Assembly (NCBI RefSeq): GCF_030580865.1 | Contig: NZ_JAUQSY010000002.1 | Coordinates: forward strand, 186,001 to 250,000 | DNA: 64,000 nucleotides | DNA from: Hymenobacter aranciens | Lineage (GTDB): Bacteria > Bacteroidota > Bacteroidia > Cytophagales > Hymenobacteraceae | Direction of reading: 5' to 3' | Shown here: positions 23,971 through 31,430 of the stretch, piece by piece | How the letters are laid out: the number at the start of each line of letters is the position of its first letter | Position numbering within the stretch: the stretch's first letter is position 1 | Notes under the pieces: model-generated | Told to the model about the DNA's origin: nothing | Databases searched by the model: none | The model's input: only the letters and a program-made list of their open reading frames with translations | Translations under genes and position numbers: made by a program

Positions 23971-24471
23971 CTACTGCTGCAGCCACTGCCAGCCCGCCCG
24001 CAGCAGCACCGCGCTGCCCCAGCCCACCAGCCCCAGCAAGACAATAAAGCCCAGCAGCAGCAGCGCTACCAGCCCGCGCCCGCTGCCCTGGTGCCGGCCC
24101 TCGGCGTAGTGGCGGCGCAGCAGCTCCACGTTGCGCTCGTTGCTCTTGTAGGCAAAGTCGAAGATGTTGCCCAGCAGCGGAATGGCCCCCACGACGGTAT
24201 CGAGCAGAATATTAAGTGCCATGCGCACCACCACCGCGCCGCTGGCGCCGTGCCGCAGCATCGTCAGCAGCAGGCTCACCGATACGGCCGTGGTGCCCAG
24301 GTCGCCGAGCACCGGAATGAAGCCCAGAATAGGGTCGAGCCCGAAGCGGAAGTTGGTGCCGGGCAGGCGAAACTGGCTGTCGAGCAGGCGCGAGATGCGC
24401 GCCACGTGGCGCAGGCGCGGGTCGGCATCGAAGGCGGCCGGGGGCGGGGTAAGGCGGTCGGGGAGGGGCAT
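23971..24471 (-). CDS. DUF4112 membrane protein
   Basis: The 166-residue protein shows the family signature RLLDSQFRLPGTNFRFGLDP followed by ILGFIPVLGDLGTTAVSV and ALNILLDTVVGAIPLLGNIFDFAYKSNERN. Three to four hydrophobic segments are likely, the last at the C-terminus (LVALLLLGFIVLLGLVGWG). Function unknown. ATG 24471 gives the expected short N-terminal tail. It may be co-transcribed with the HxlR gene downstream. Confidence 0.9.
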   Translation of the reverse strand: MPLPDRLTPPPAAFDADPRLRHVARISRLLDSQFRLPGTNFRFGLDPILGFIPVLGDLGTTAVSVSLLLTMLRHGASGAVVVRMALNILLDTVVGAIPLLGNIFDFAYKSNERNVELLRRHYAEGRHQGSGRGLVALLLLGFIVLLGLVGWGSAVLLRAGWQWLQQ

Positions 24472-24873
24472 GGAGAAGGAGATTAGCGGGATGCTATACG
24501 AGTCAGGTGGTCAGAACGACGTAGAGGGCGGGGCTTGGCTAACTCCTACCTGCGGTGGCCCCCGCCCGCTCGCGGTCGCGCAATCAAAATAGCGCTTAAC
24601 GCCAATGTTTTTTTACTGTCAATGCTTGTTTTTTAACCAGTGGCCGGACGGGGAATCCTCCGCTCAAGCGCCCATTGGTGCGCACTAGGCGCCCCAAGCG
24701 TGTCGGATAAGTGTATAAGCCGCCTTCCCAGGCAGCCGCCGGGAAGGGGAAACAAGGGCCGGAACCCCGCCTTTGGATGAACATTTGCGGGGTATGGCCC
24801 GGCATTGGGCCGTGTCCGGAGCCCCTGTTGCGGCTCCCATCCCGCCCGTTCCCCGTTTCCCCCAGTCCCACCC
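24472..24873. other. Intergenic region without a gene, upstream of the CHU-domain gene
   Basis: Divergent promoter region of about 400 bp. It contains T-rich runs near 24605-24635 and an ACCCCGC/GCGGGGT dyad around 24763-24795. A segment near 24528-24585 (GGGGCTTGGCTAA, then GGCCCCCGCCC) resembles 27597-27650, just beyond the next gene. No tRNA or conserved ORF was seen. Confidence 0.5.
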
Positions 24874-27594
24874 ATGAACCTATTCGTTACCCGCCTGGCG
24901 GGGCTGCGCCGCCGCGGTGCGGCCGCTGGTGCCCTCGTTATTCTGCTGCTCACCCTGGCCGGGGCCGTCCGCGCTCAGGCGCCCTGCGTGGCCATTGCCG
25001 GGGCCGACCGCGACATCTGCTCGGGCCAGACCACGGCCTTGGGCGTGGGCCCGGTGGCCGGCTTCACCTACCGCTGGAGCCCCACCACCGGCCTCAATAA
25101 CCCCAACATTGCCAACCCCACGGCGCGGCTCTTCAACCGGGCGGCCACGCCGGTGGTGCGCTCCTACACCCTCACCGTGACCGGCACGGCCACGGGCTGC
25201 ACCGCCACCAGTACCGTCAACATCACCGTGAAGCCCGGGCCCGTGGCCGACCCCGGCCCCAACCGCACGGTGTGCTCGGGGCAGGTGTTTATGGTGGGCA
25301 CGCCGGCCATCCCCGGCTACACCTACCAGTGGCCGGTGGGCAACGCCCAGGCCGGCCTCAGCATCGACAATCCCAACCTGGCCCAGCCCACCTACACCGC
25401 CACCAACCCCAACCAGGCCTCCTTTTTCCGCAACGTGCTGCTGCGCGTGACGGCCCCCAACGGCTGCGATACGCTGGTGACGCTGGTCGTGACGGTGCTG
25501 CCCGCCATCAGCGCCCAGGCCGGGCCCGACGTGAGCCTATGCGCCGGCACGCCCACCACCATCGGCACCCCCGCGCAGCCCGGCTTCACCTACAGCTGGA
25601 GCCCCGCCACCGGCCTCAGCAGCCCCACCGTGGCCAACCCCACCGTGACCCAGGCCAACCCCGGCAGCGCCCCGCTGGCCACCACCTACACCCTCACCGT
25701 GACCAACGCCGCCGGCTGCACCGCCACCGACCAGACCGTGGCCACCGTATATCCGCCCGCCGTGGCGCCGGCCGCCCCGGCCGTGGCCGTGTGCGCCGGC
25801 CAGGCCGCCACCCTGGCGGCGGGCGCCGCGCCGGTGCCCGGCACCACTTACAGCTGGAGCCCCGCCACCGGCCTCAGCAACCCCAATGTGCTCAGCCCTA
25901 TGCTCACGCTGGCCACGCCCGGCAGCTACACCTACACCCTCACCGCCAGCGTGGCCCCGGTAGGCGGCACCGCCTGCACCGCCACCACCACTGTACCGGT
26001 GACCATCGCGCCGCGGCCCGTGGCCCAGGCCGCGCCCAACGGCCCGGTCGCGTTTTGCGCCAATGACACCCGGCCGCTGGGCGGGGCCGCCGCCGAGCCG
26101 GGCATCACGTACCGCTGGCGCCCCGCCACCGGCGTGGCCGACCCCACGGCGCCCACTACCACCATTACCCTCCCCAACACCACCGCCGCGCCCCTCACCA
26201 CTACGTACACACTGGTAGCCACCTCGGCCGCCGGCTGCGCCGACTCCAGCCAGGTGAGCGTGACCGTGAACCCCGTCGCCGTAGCCGATGCCGGGCCCGC
26301 CGCCACCCTCTGCCCCGGCCTGGCGACCACGCTCGGCACGCCCGCGCAGCCCGGCTACACCTATAGCTGGAGCCCCGCCACCGGCCTCGACGATGCCACC
26401 GCCGCCCGCCCCCGCCTCACGGCCACCAATCCCACCGCCGCGCCGCTGGTGCTGAAATACTACCTGACGGCCACCCCCGCCGGCAGCGGCGCCGCCTGCC
26501 CCGGCCGCGACTCGGTGCTGGTGACCATCAACCCGGCGCTGGCGGCCGTCATCAGCGGCCCGGCCGTGCTCTGCGACCTCAGCCAGCCGCAGCAATACGA
26601 GGTGACGTCCGCGCCGGCCGGCACCACCTACCAGTGGAGCGTGACGGGCGGCAGCCTCGTCGCGGGCCAGGGCACGGCGCGGGTGACGGTGCAGTTTGCG
26701 CCGGGCACGAGCTACGGCTTGAGCGCCACGGCTACGTCGAGCCAGGGCTGCGCCAGCGCGCCCGGCGCCCTGGCCATCCGCTACGAGCCGGCCCGCGTGG
26801 AGCTGGCCGTGGCCTCCGTCGACGCCGCTTCCAACAGCTCGCTTACCATCGGCTTCGCGGCCGGGGGCAGCAACCCGGTGCAGGTGCTGCGCCGCGTGGC
26901 GGGCCAGGGCAGCTTTGCGGCCGTGGGCACCGCCTCGGCCACTGCCACGTCCTTCACCGATACCAGCGTCGATGCCGCCGCTAATTCCTACGAGTACCGC
27001 CTCGACCTGACCGATGCCTGCGGCACCGTGTTCAGCAGCAGTCTGGCTCAGACTATCCGCCTGCAGGCCAGTGCCACGGCCGGCTCCGGCGGCCGCGACG
27101 CGGGCACCATCACCCTGAGCTGGAATGCCTACGTGGGCTTTCCAGTGCAGGAATACCGCCTCTACCGCAGCCTCGACGGCGCCGTGCCCGAGCTGCTGCG
27201 CACCGTGCCGGGCAGCACCCTGCAGGCCAGCCTGCCGGCGGGCGCGGGCTTCAGCCAGCAGTTTCGGGTGGTGGCCGTGAGTGCCGCCGCCCCGGCTCTG
27301 CAAGCCGGCTCCAACACGGCCAGCGTCAGCTTCGCCAATGCCGTGCACACCTACAACGTCATCACGCCCAATGGCGACCAGCTCAACGACGTGCTGGTGG
27401 TCGACAACATCAGCCTCTACCCCGGCAACCGCCTGCGCATCTTCAGCCGCTGGGGCCGCGAGGTGTATGACGCCACCAACTACCAGAACAACTGGGGCAC
27501 TGACCCCGGCCTGGCGCCCGGTCTGTACTATTACCTGCTCACGCTGCCCAGCGCTGGCACCACCATGAAAGGCTGGGTGGAGGTAGTGAAGTAG
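24874..27594 (+). CDS. Large secreted Ig-like repeat protein with gliding-motility (CHU) C-terminal domain
   Basis: A 906-residue T9SS type B cargo, probably exposed on or released from the surface. The signal peptide (residues 1-34) ends at AVRAQ. About six cysteine-initiated modules of roughly 80-90 residues follow, each with a CxG start and a YSWSPATGL-like core (for example CAGTPTTIGTPAQPGFTYSW). A PKD-like module (YEVTSAPAGTTYQWSV) and two fibronectin-like stretches come next. The C-terminal CHU domain is ITPNGDQLNDVL, then RLRIFSRWGREVYD and a final MKGWVEVVK. ATG 24874 is the start that precedes the signal peptide. Repeat units share high nucleotide identity, which could permit recombination. 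A role in adhesion is inferred. Confidence 0.92.
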   Translation: MNLFVTRLAGLRRRGAAAGALVILLLTLAGAVRAQAPCVAIAGADRDICSGQTTALGVGPVAGFTYRWSPTTGLNNPNIANPTARLFNRAATPVVRSYTLTVTGTATGCTATSTVNITVKPGPVADPGPNRTVCSGQVFMVGTPAIPGYTYQWPVGNAQAGLSIDNPNLAQPTYTATNPNQASFFRNVLLRVTAPNGCDTLVTLVVTVLPAISAQAGPDVSLCAGTPTTIGTPAQPGFTYSWSPATGLSSPTVANPTVTQANPGSAPLATTYTLTVTNAAGCTATDQTVATVYPPAVAPAAPAVAVCAGQAATLAAGAAPVPGTTYSWSPATGLSNPNVLSPMLTLATPGSYTYTLTASVAPVGGTACTATTTVPVTIAPRPVAQAAPNGPVAFCANDTRPLGGAAAEPGITYRWRPATGVADPTAPTTTITLPNTTAAPLTTTYTLVATSAAGCADSSQVSVTVNPVAVADAGPAATLCPGLATTLGTPAQPGYTYSWSPATGLDDATAARPRLTATNPTAAPLVLKYYLTATPAGSGAACPGRDSVLVTINPALAAVISGPAVLCDLSQPQQYEVTSAPAGTTYQWSVTGGSLVAGQGTARVTVQFAPGTSYGLSATATSSQGCASAPGALAIRYEPARVELAVASVDAASNSSLTIGFAAGGSNPVQVLRRVAGQGSFAAVGTASATATSFTDTSVDAAANSYEYRLDLTDACGTVFSSSLAQTIRLQASATAGSGGRDAGTITLSWNAYVGFPVQEYRLYRSLDGAVPELLRTVPGSTLQASLPAGAGFSQQFRVVAVSAAAPALQAGSNTASVSFANAVHTYNVITPNGDQLNDVLVVDNISLYPGNRLRIFSRWGREVYDATNYQNNWGTDPGLAPGLYYYLLTLPSAGTTMKGWVEVVK

Positions 27595-27747
27595 GAGCGG
27601 GGCTTGGCTAATGCCGACCTTCGGCTGCCCCCGGCCTCGCATCAACATGCTATGGCGCCGTATGGCGTAGCGGCCGTGCTTTGCAGAAAAATAGCCCCGC
27701 CTCGCGCGGGCTGGCCTCCTGCCCGCTTTTCTCACCCGCTATTCTGC

Positions 27748-27831
27748 ATGAAGATTTCCTATTCACTTTGGACCAAAGCCTTGGCTTTGGTTGCCATTCT
27801 GGTGCTGGCGCGGTTCGTCAATCCGATGTAG
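27748..27831 (+). CDS. Possible 27-residue membrane peptide
   Basis: ATG 27748 opens a short frame, MKISYSLWTKALALV then AILVLARFVNPM, which could form one transmembrane helix after a Lys-containing start. It lies alone between the CHU gene and a histidine kinase gene. No homologue is known to me, and chance is a real alternative. Confidence 0.3.
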   Translation: MKISYSLWTKALALVAILVLARFVNPM

Positions 27832-27916
27832 GCGCTGCCGCGTGGGGGTAGCCCCTTTGGAGCCGCGCCCGCGCAGTATCTTTCGCTTGCCCCACCCATC
27901 GGCGGGGGTAGTTGCT

Positions 27917-29974
27917 ATGTCAAGAATAGTTGGTTGCTTGCTGGTGCTACTGAGTTTGGGCGGTTCGCTGCGGGCGCAGTCGGGGCGGGGTAGCCTGCCG
28001 CCCGCGCCCGACAGCCTGCGCGCCCGGCTACAATCCGCGCGCACCCCCGCCGCCCGGCAGGCCGCCCAGCTGCGCGTGGCCGCCGCCTACGCCGCCGCCG
28101 TCGATTCGGTGGGCACCATGGCCTATGCGCAGGCGGCCGCCGCCCTGGCCCGCTCGCGCGCCGACTCGGCCGCCCTGGGCCGGGCGCACAGCCTGCAGGG
28201 CTTTCTGCTGCTGCAGCTGGGATTCCCTACCGCCGCCGCCCCGCTACTGCAGCGCGCCGAACGCCAGCTAGCCACCGCCCCGCTGGCCTGGCAGGCCGAC
28301 AACCACGGCTACCTGGCCTGGCTGCTGGGCGATACTGACCAGCCCGCCCCCGGCATGCGCTACCTGCGCCGCGCCTACGCCGAGTATGGCCGCCTGGGCA
28401 ACGCGGCCGCGCAGGCCGAGTTGTCGGGCACGGCCACTGTCATCTACCTCTACCAGGGCCGCGGCGACTCGGCGGCCTACGTGCTGCTGCGTGCCGCCCG
28501 CCAGCAGCACCGCCTGGGCCTGGCCCAGGAAGAAGCCAATACCCTGGGCACGCTGGCTACCGTGCTGCACCAGCTCGACCGCCTGCCCGAGGCCGAGCGC
28601 TACGCCCGCCAGGCCCTGGCCACCCTGCTTCGCCTCGGCAACGAGCCCTACCAGGCCCCCGTGTACCAAACCCTGGGCAACATCGCCTGGGCCCGCCACC
28701 GCCCCGCCGAAGCCGTGCCGCACTACCGGGCGGCCATCCGGCTGCTGCGCAAGCTCAATCAGGAAGGCAACCTCGTTCCCACTTACGGCAGCCTGGCCGG
28801 CGCCCTCAGCGACCTCGGGCAGGGCGACTCGGCCATCTACTACCAGACCAAGGCGTTGCGGCTCACCCAGCAGCTGGGTCTGAGCACCCAGGCGGCCGTC
28901 GAGATGAGCTCCCTGGCTTATATATACGCCCATCTGCGCCGCTGGCCCGAGGCCGAGCGCTGGGCCCGCGCCAGCCTGGCCGCCCAGGGCACCAAGCTGC
29001 TGCAGAACGAGCGCCCTCTGCTGGTGCTGGCCCAGGCCGCCGAAGCCCGCCGCGATTTCCGCGAAGCCCTGCGCTACGAGCGCGAGGTGCGCCGCCTGGC
29101 CGCCGCCCGCGCCACCCGCGAAAGCCAGGAGCTAGTGCAGAAAGAGCGCGCCCGCTTCGAAACCGACCGCGCCGAGCAGCAGGTGGCCCTGCTTACGGCC
29201 CGTACGCAGGTGCAGGCCGACCAGCAGGAACTCGAACGCCTGCGCTACCAGCGCCAGCTGCTGGGCCTGGCCGGCACCCTGTTGCTGCTATTATTGCTGG
29301 GCGGCACCGCCCTGTGGTACGTGCGCCGCCGCCAGGCCCGCCGCGAAGAGGCCCTGCGCAACCGCCTCGCCGCCGACCTGCACGACGACGTGGGCACGCT
29401 GCTCTCCCAAATCAGCCTGCAAAGCGGCCTGCTGCAGGAAGGCCTCGCCGACCCCGCCGCCCAGCGCCAGCACCTGAGCCAGATTACCGAGGCCAGCCGC
29501 TCGGCCGTGCGCCAGCTCAACGACGTGGTGTGGAGCCTCGACGCCCACAACGACAACCTCCAGCAGCTCGCCGACCGCCTCCGCGACTACGCCTACGAGG
29601 TGCTGGAGCCCACCGGCGCCCAGGTGCAGGTGGAAGTGCCCGAGCACCTGCCCGCCCTCACCCTGCCCGTGCTGCTGCGCCGCAACCTCTACCTTATCTA
29701 TAAGGAAAGCCTGCACAATATCCTCAAGCACGCGGCCACCGCCACCCACATCCATATTCGCCTCCAGCTGCAAGGCTCGCTGCTCCGGCTTACTATCGAC
29801 GATAATGCCCCGAGCCTGGTGTTGGCTGACGGTGAGATTAGCCGCCCCGCCCGCCGCTCCGGCCACGGCCTGCGCAACATGCAGGCCCGCGCCGAAGCCA
29901 TTGGCGGCCAGCTCACCAGCGCCCCGCACCCTGATGGAGCTGGTTTCGGGGTGCAGCTGCGGGTGCCGATGTAA
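27917..29974 (+). CDS. TPR-containing membrane sensor histidine kinase (HisKA_3)
   Basis: A 685-residue kinase of the Bacteroidota NarL-partner group. The signal peptide ends at LRAQ (about 21). Tetratricopeptide repeats fill roughly 45-380, for example 'AEANTLGTLATVLHQLDRLPEAERYARQAL'-like units. A coiled-coil rich in Glu and Arg precedes one membrane helix (LLGLAGTLLLLLLLGGTALW), then the phosphoacceptor box with H489 (AADLHDDVGTLLSQ) and a HATPase domain ending GHGLRNMQARAEAIGG. The sensor part should lie in the periplasm. A TATCTTTC box about 45 bp upstream is a promoter candidate. The LuxR-type regulator at 30137 is its obvious partner, separated by a REP-like palindrome. Confidence 0.93.
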   Translation: MSRIVGCLLVLLSLGGSLRAQSGRGSLPPAPDSLRARLQSARTPAARQAAQLRVAAAYAAAVDSVGTMAYAQAAAALARSRADSAALGRAHSLQGFLLLQLGFPTAAAPLLQRAERQLATAPLAWQADNHGYLAWLLGDTDQPAPGMRYLRRAYAEYGRLGNAAAQAELSGTATVIYLYQGRGDSAAYVLLRAARQQHRLGLAQEEANTLGTLATVLHQLDRLPEAERYARQALATLLRLGNEPYQAPVYQTLGNIAWARHRPAEAVPHYRAAIRLLRKLNQEGNLVPTYGSLAGALSDLGQGDSAIYYQTKALRLTQQLGLSTQAAVEMSSLAYIYAHLRRWPEAERWARASLAAQGTKLLQNERPLLVLAQAAEARRDFREALRYEREVRRLAAARATRESQELVQKERARFETDRAEQQVALLTARTQVQADQQELERLRYQRQLLGLAGTLLLLLLLGGTALWYVRRRQARREEALRNRLAADLHDDVGTLLSQISLQSGLLQEGLADPAAQRQHLSQITEASRSAVRQLNDVVWSLDAHNDNLQQLADRLRDYAYEVLEPTGAQVQVEVPEHLPALTLPVLLRRNLYLIYKESLHNILKHAATATHIHIRLQLQGSLLRLTIDDNAPSLVLADGEISRPARRSGHGLRNMQARAEAIGGQLTSAPHPDGAGFGVQLRVPM

Positions 29975-29981
29975 TAAGAAA

Positions 29982-30081
29982 CTGTCATCCTGAGCGCAGC
30001 GAAGGAACTTCTCACGGCAGAACGATTAGATTACCGCGTCGTCCAAGCGGATAAGTTCCTTCGCTGCGCTCAGGATGACAG
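29982..30081. repeat. REP-like palindrome, TGTCATCCTGAGC type
   Basis: 29982-30010 and 30053-30081 are perfect 29-base inverted copies around a 42-base centre. It lies between the kinase and its response regulator gene and may give them different expression levels. Confidence 0.9.
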
Positions 30082-30124
30082 AAGGTCGCATTAACATGCG
30101 ATACCGCCGCATACCCGCGGTCAA

Positions 30125-30132
30125 TACCTTTG
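30125..30132 (+). promoter_or_regulatory. -7 box TACCTTTG directly before the response regulator
   Basis: A full TAnnTTTG match only four bases from the regulator ATG. If active, the transcript would be leaderless or nearly so. The same TACCTTTGC sequence precedes rpsO and the TolC-like gene. Confidence 0.45.
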
Positions 30133-30136
30133 CCCC

Positions 30137-30763
30137 ATGCAAATCTCTCTGGCCATTGTCGAAGACCAGCCCGCCATCCGGCAGGCACTTAGCACCTACC
30201 TCTGCGCCCAGCCCGAGTTCAAGTGCGTGCTCGTGGCCGAGTCGGTCGAGGAGCTGCTGGCCGCTCTGGATTCCGGGGAGGGCATTGCCCCCCAGATTAT
30301 TCTGTCCGATATCGGCCTGCCGGGCATCACCGGTATTGCGGGCATTCCGCTCGTTCGGCAGCGGCTGCCGCAGGCTGAGGTGGTACTGATTACCGTGTAT
30401 CAGGACGCCGACCGGGTGTTTCAGGCGCTGTGTGCCGGTGCGGTGGGCTACCTGGTGAAAACCACGCCGCTGTCCGAAATCAAGCAGGCCCTGCTGGATG
30501 TGCGGGCCGGCGGCTCGCCGATGTCGTCGGCGGTAGCGCGGCACGTGGTGCGCTACTTCCGGCCCGCCCCAGCCGCCCAAAGCCCTCTCACGGCCCGCGA
30601 GGAGCAGATTGTGCAGGCCATCGAGCAGGGCCTGAGCTACAAGCTGGTGGCCGACCGCCTCGGCATCAGCCTCAACACCGTGCGCGCCCACATCCGCACG
30701 GTGTACGAAAAGCTGCAAATCAGCTCCAAAGGCGAGTTGATGGCCCGCCAACGCGCCCGCTGA
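30137..30763 (+). CDS. NarL/LuxR-family response regulator
   Basis: The 208-residue protein has a receiver domain with acidic pair E9/D10, phosphoacceptor D58 (ILSDIGLPG), the switch Thr in VVLITVYQD and Lys in YLVKTTP. The C-terminal LuxR helix-turn-helix (about 145-200) reads LTAREEQIVQAIEQGLSYKL then ISLNTVRAHIRTVYEKL. It pairs with the TPR histidine kinase just upstream and is a DNA-binding transcription regulator. The target is unknown. Confidence 0.94.
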   Translation: MQISLAIVEDQPAIRQALSTYLCAQPEFKCVLVAESVEELLAALDSGEGIAPQIILSDIGLPGITGIAGIPLVRQRLPQAEVVLITVYQDADRVFQALCAGAVGYLVKTTPLSEIKQALLDVRAGGSPMSSAVARHVVRYFRPAPAAQSPLTAREEQIVQAIEQGLSYKLVADRLGISLNTVRAHIRTVYEKLQISSKGELMARQRAR

Positions 30764-30793
30764 GCCAGCGCGGCGTCTAGCATCTTTATGCTA

Positions 30794-30824
30794 TTGCGCC
30801 CGGTTGGGCAGGCCGGTACTTTTG
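30794..30824 (+). promoter_or_regulatory. Promoter of a possible short transcript
   Basis: TTG at 30794-30796, then 20 bases, then TACTTTTG at 30817-30824, a full -7 match. A terminator follows about 95 bases downstream and no conventional gene lies between. Confidence 0.5.
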
Positions 30825-30829
30825 CTGTT

Positions 30830-30943
30830 ATTGACTACAGCCCCGCCGTGATGGCGTTTTTGACTTGGCTGTCAGTCCGCCAGCATTGGCTTTTCTCTCT
30901 TTTTTTCTGCTGAATGGCCCGTGCAGTTGACACGGGCTTTTTT
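30830..30943 (+). ncRNA. Candidate short RNA, or mRNA for a 20-residue peptide
   Basis: The segment is bounded by the promoter at 30794-30824 and the terminator at 30917-30943, predicting an RNA of about 110 nt. Inside is ATG 30851 to TGA 30913, a 20-residue frame MAFLTWLSVRQHW then LFSLFFC, hydrophobic and possibly membrane-active. Either reading (regulatory RNA or small peptide) is possible; neither family is known to me. Confidence 0.35.
30917..30943 (+). terminator. Intrinsic terminator of the short transcript
   Basis: GCCCGTG (30917-30923) pairs with CACGGGC (30931-30937) across a 7-base loop, followed by six T. Confidence 0.8.
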
Positions 30944-31062
30944 CTTGGGAATGTGCCAATTGGCAGTATATCAATTAGGCATGCCTACCTGTTTCGATAG
31001 AAAAAAACGGGCGGCCAAAAAAAATATCCTATTACGAGAATACGAGTTTCGAAAATCTTGCG

Positions 31063-31137
31063 TATGTTTGGGCCGTTGACCAGGGGTAGACTGGTTAGCA
31101 TTCCCCGGAAAAGCCCGCGCCATTGGCGCGGGCTTTT
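31063..31137 (+). ncRNA. Second candidate short transcript (about 60-65 nt)
   Basis: TATGTTTG at 31063-31070 is a full -7 box; no good -33 element was found. Only about 40 bases later comes the terminator stem 31109-31121 with 31125-31137, a perfect 13-bp hairpin with a 3-base loop and a T-run. The intervening sequence can form an ACCAG/CTGGT hairpin. It has no coding capacity. Confidence 0.3.
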
Positions 31138-31138
31138 T
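31109..31138 (+). terminator. Strong intrinsic terminator, 13-bp perfect stem
   Basis: AAAAGCCCGCGCC pairs with GGCGCGGGCTTTT across ATT and runs into further T. A+T-rich flanks on both sides could let it work in both directions. Confidence 0.85.
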
Positions 31139-31237
31139 TGGTTAAGTTGTTTTGGGACGAAAAAAACAGGTCCCAAAGGCGAAGCCTGTGGCCGCAATAC
31201 GCCACCGCCGGAACGGGCAAAAGCTATTTTTTTTAGC

Positions 31238-31268
31238 TTGCCTGCTGCCGAAAATTCGCGTAAATTTG
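31238..31268 (+). promoter_or_regulatory. Upstream promoter candidate P1 for parC
   Basis: TTG (31238-31240), 20 bases, TAAATTTG (31261-31268). It would give a leader of about 155 nt for the topoisomerase gene, or drive a separate small RNA. Confidence 0.45.
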
Positions 31269-31369
31269 ACCGACAGGCGCAGGTTGTCGAAAACGGCAAG
31301 GTCGGAAAGCAAGGAGGGGTTGGCTAATATTTTTGGGAACTTTCTGCCCGGCTTCTTTCCTTTCGACTA

Positions 31370-31398
31370 TTGCGCTCCGCGCTCCCAACGGTACTTTT
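31370..31398 (+). promoter_or_regulatory. Proximal promoter candidate P2 for parC
   Basis: TTG (31370-31372), 18 bases, TACTTTTG (31391-31398), with the GTG start 33 bp downstream. This short leader is more typical for the genome than P1. Confidence 0.5.
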
Positions 31399-31430
31399 GA
31401 CAGCAACTCGGCTGATATTCCCTTTCCCTC

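Noticed and set aside
25537-27735. 732-codon minus-strand frame opposite the CHU-domain gene
   Set aside because: Gly/Ala/Arg-rich low-complexity shadow of a repetitive high-G+C gene; the plus-strand product has a signal peptide and a known C-terminal domain.
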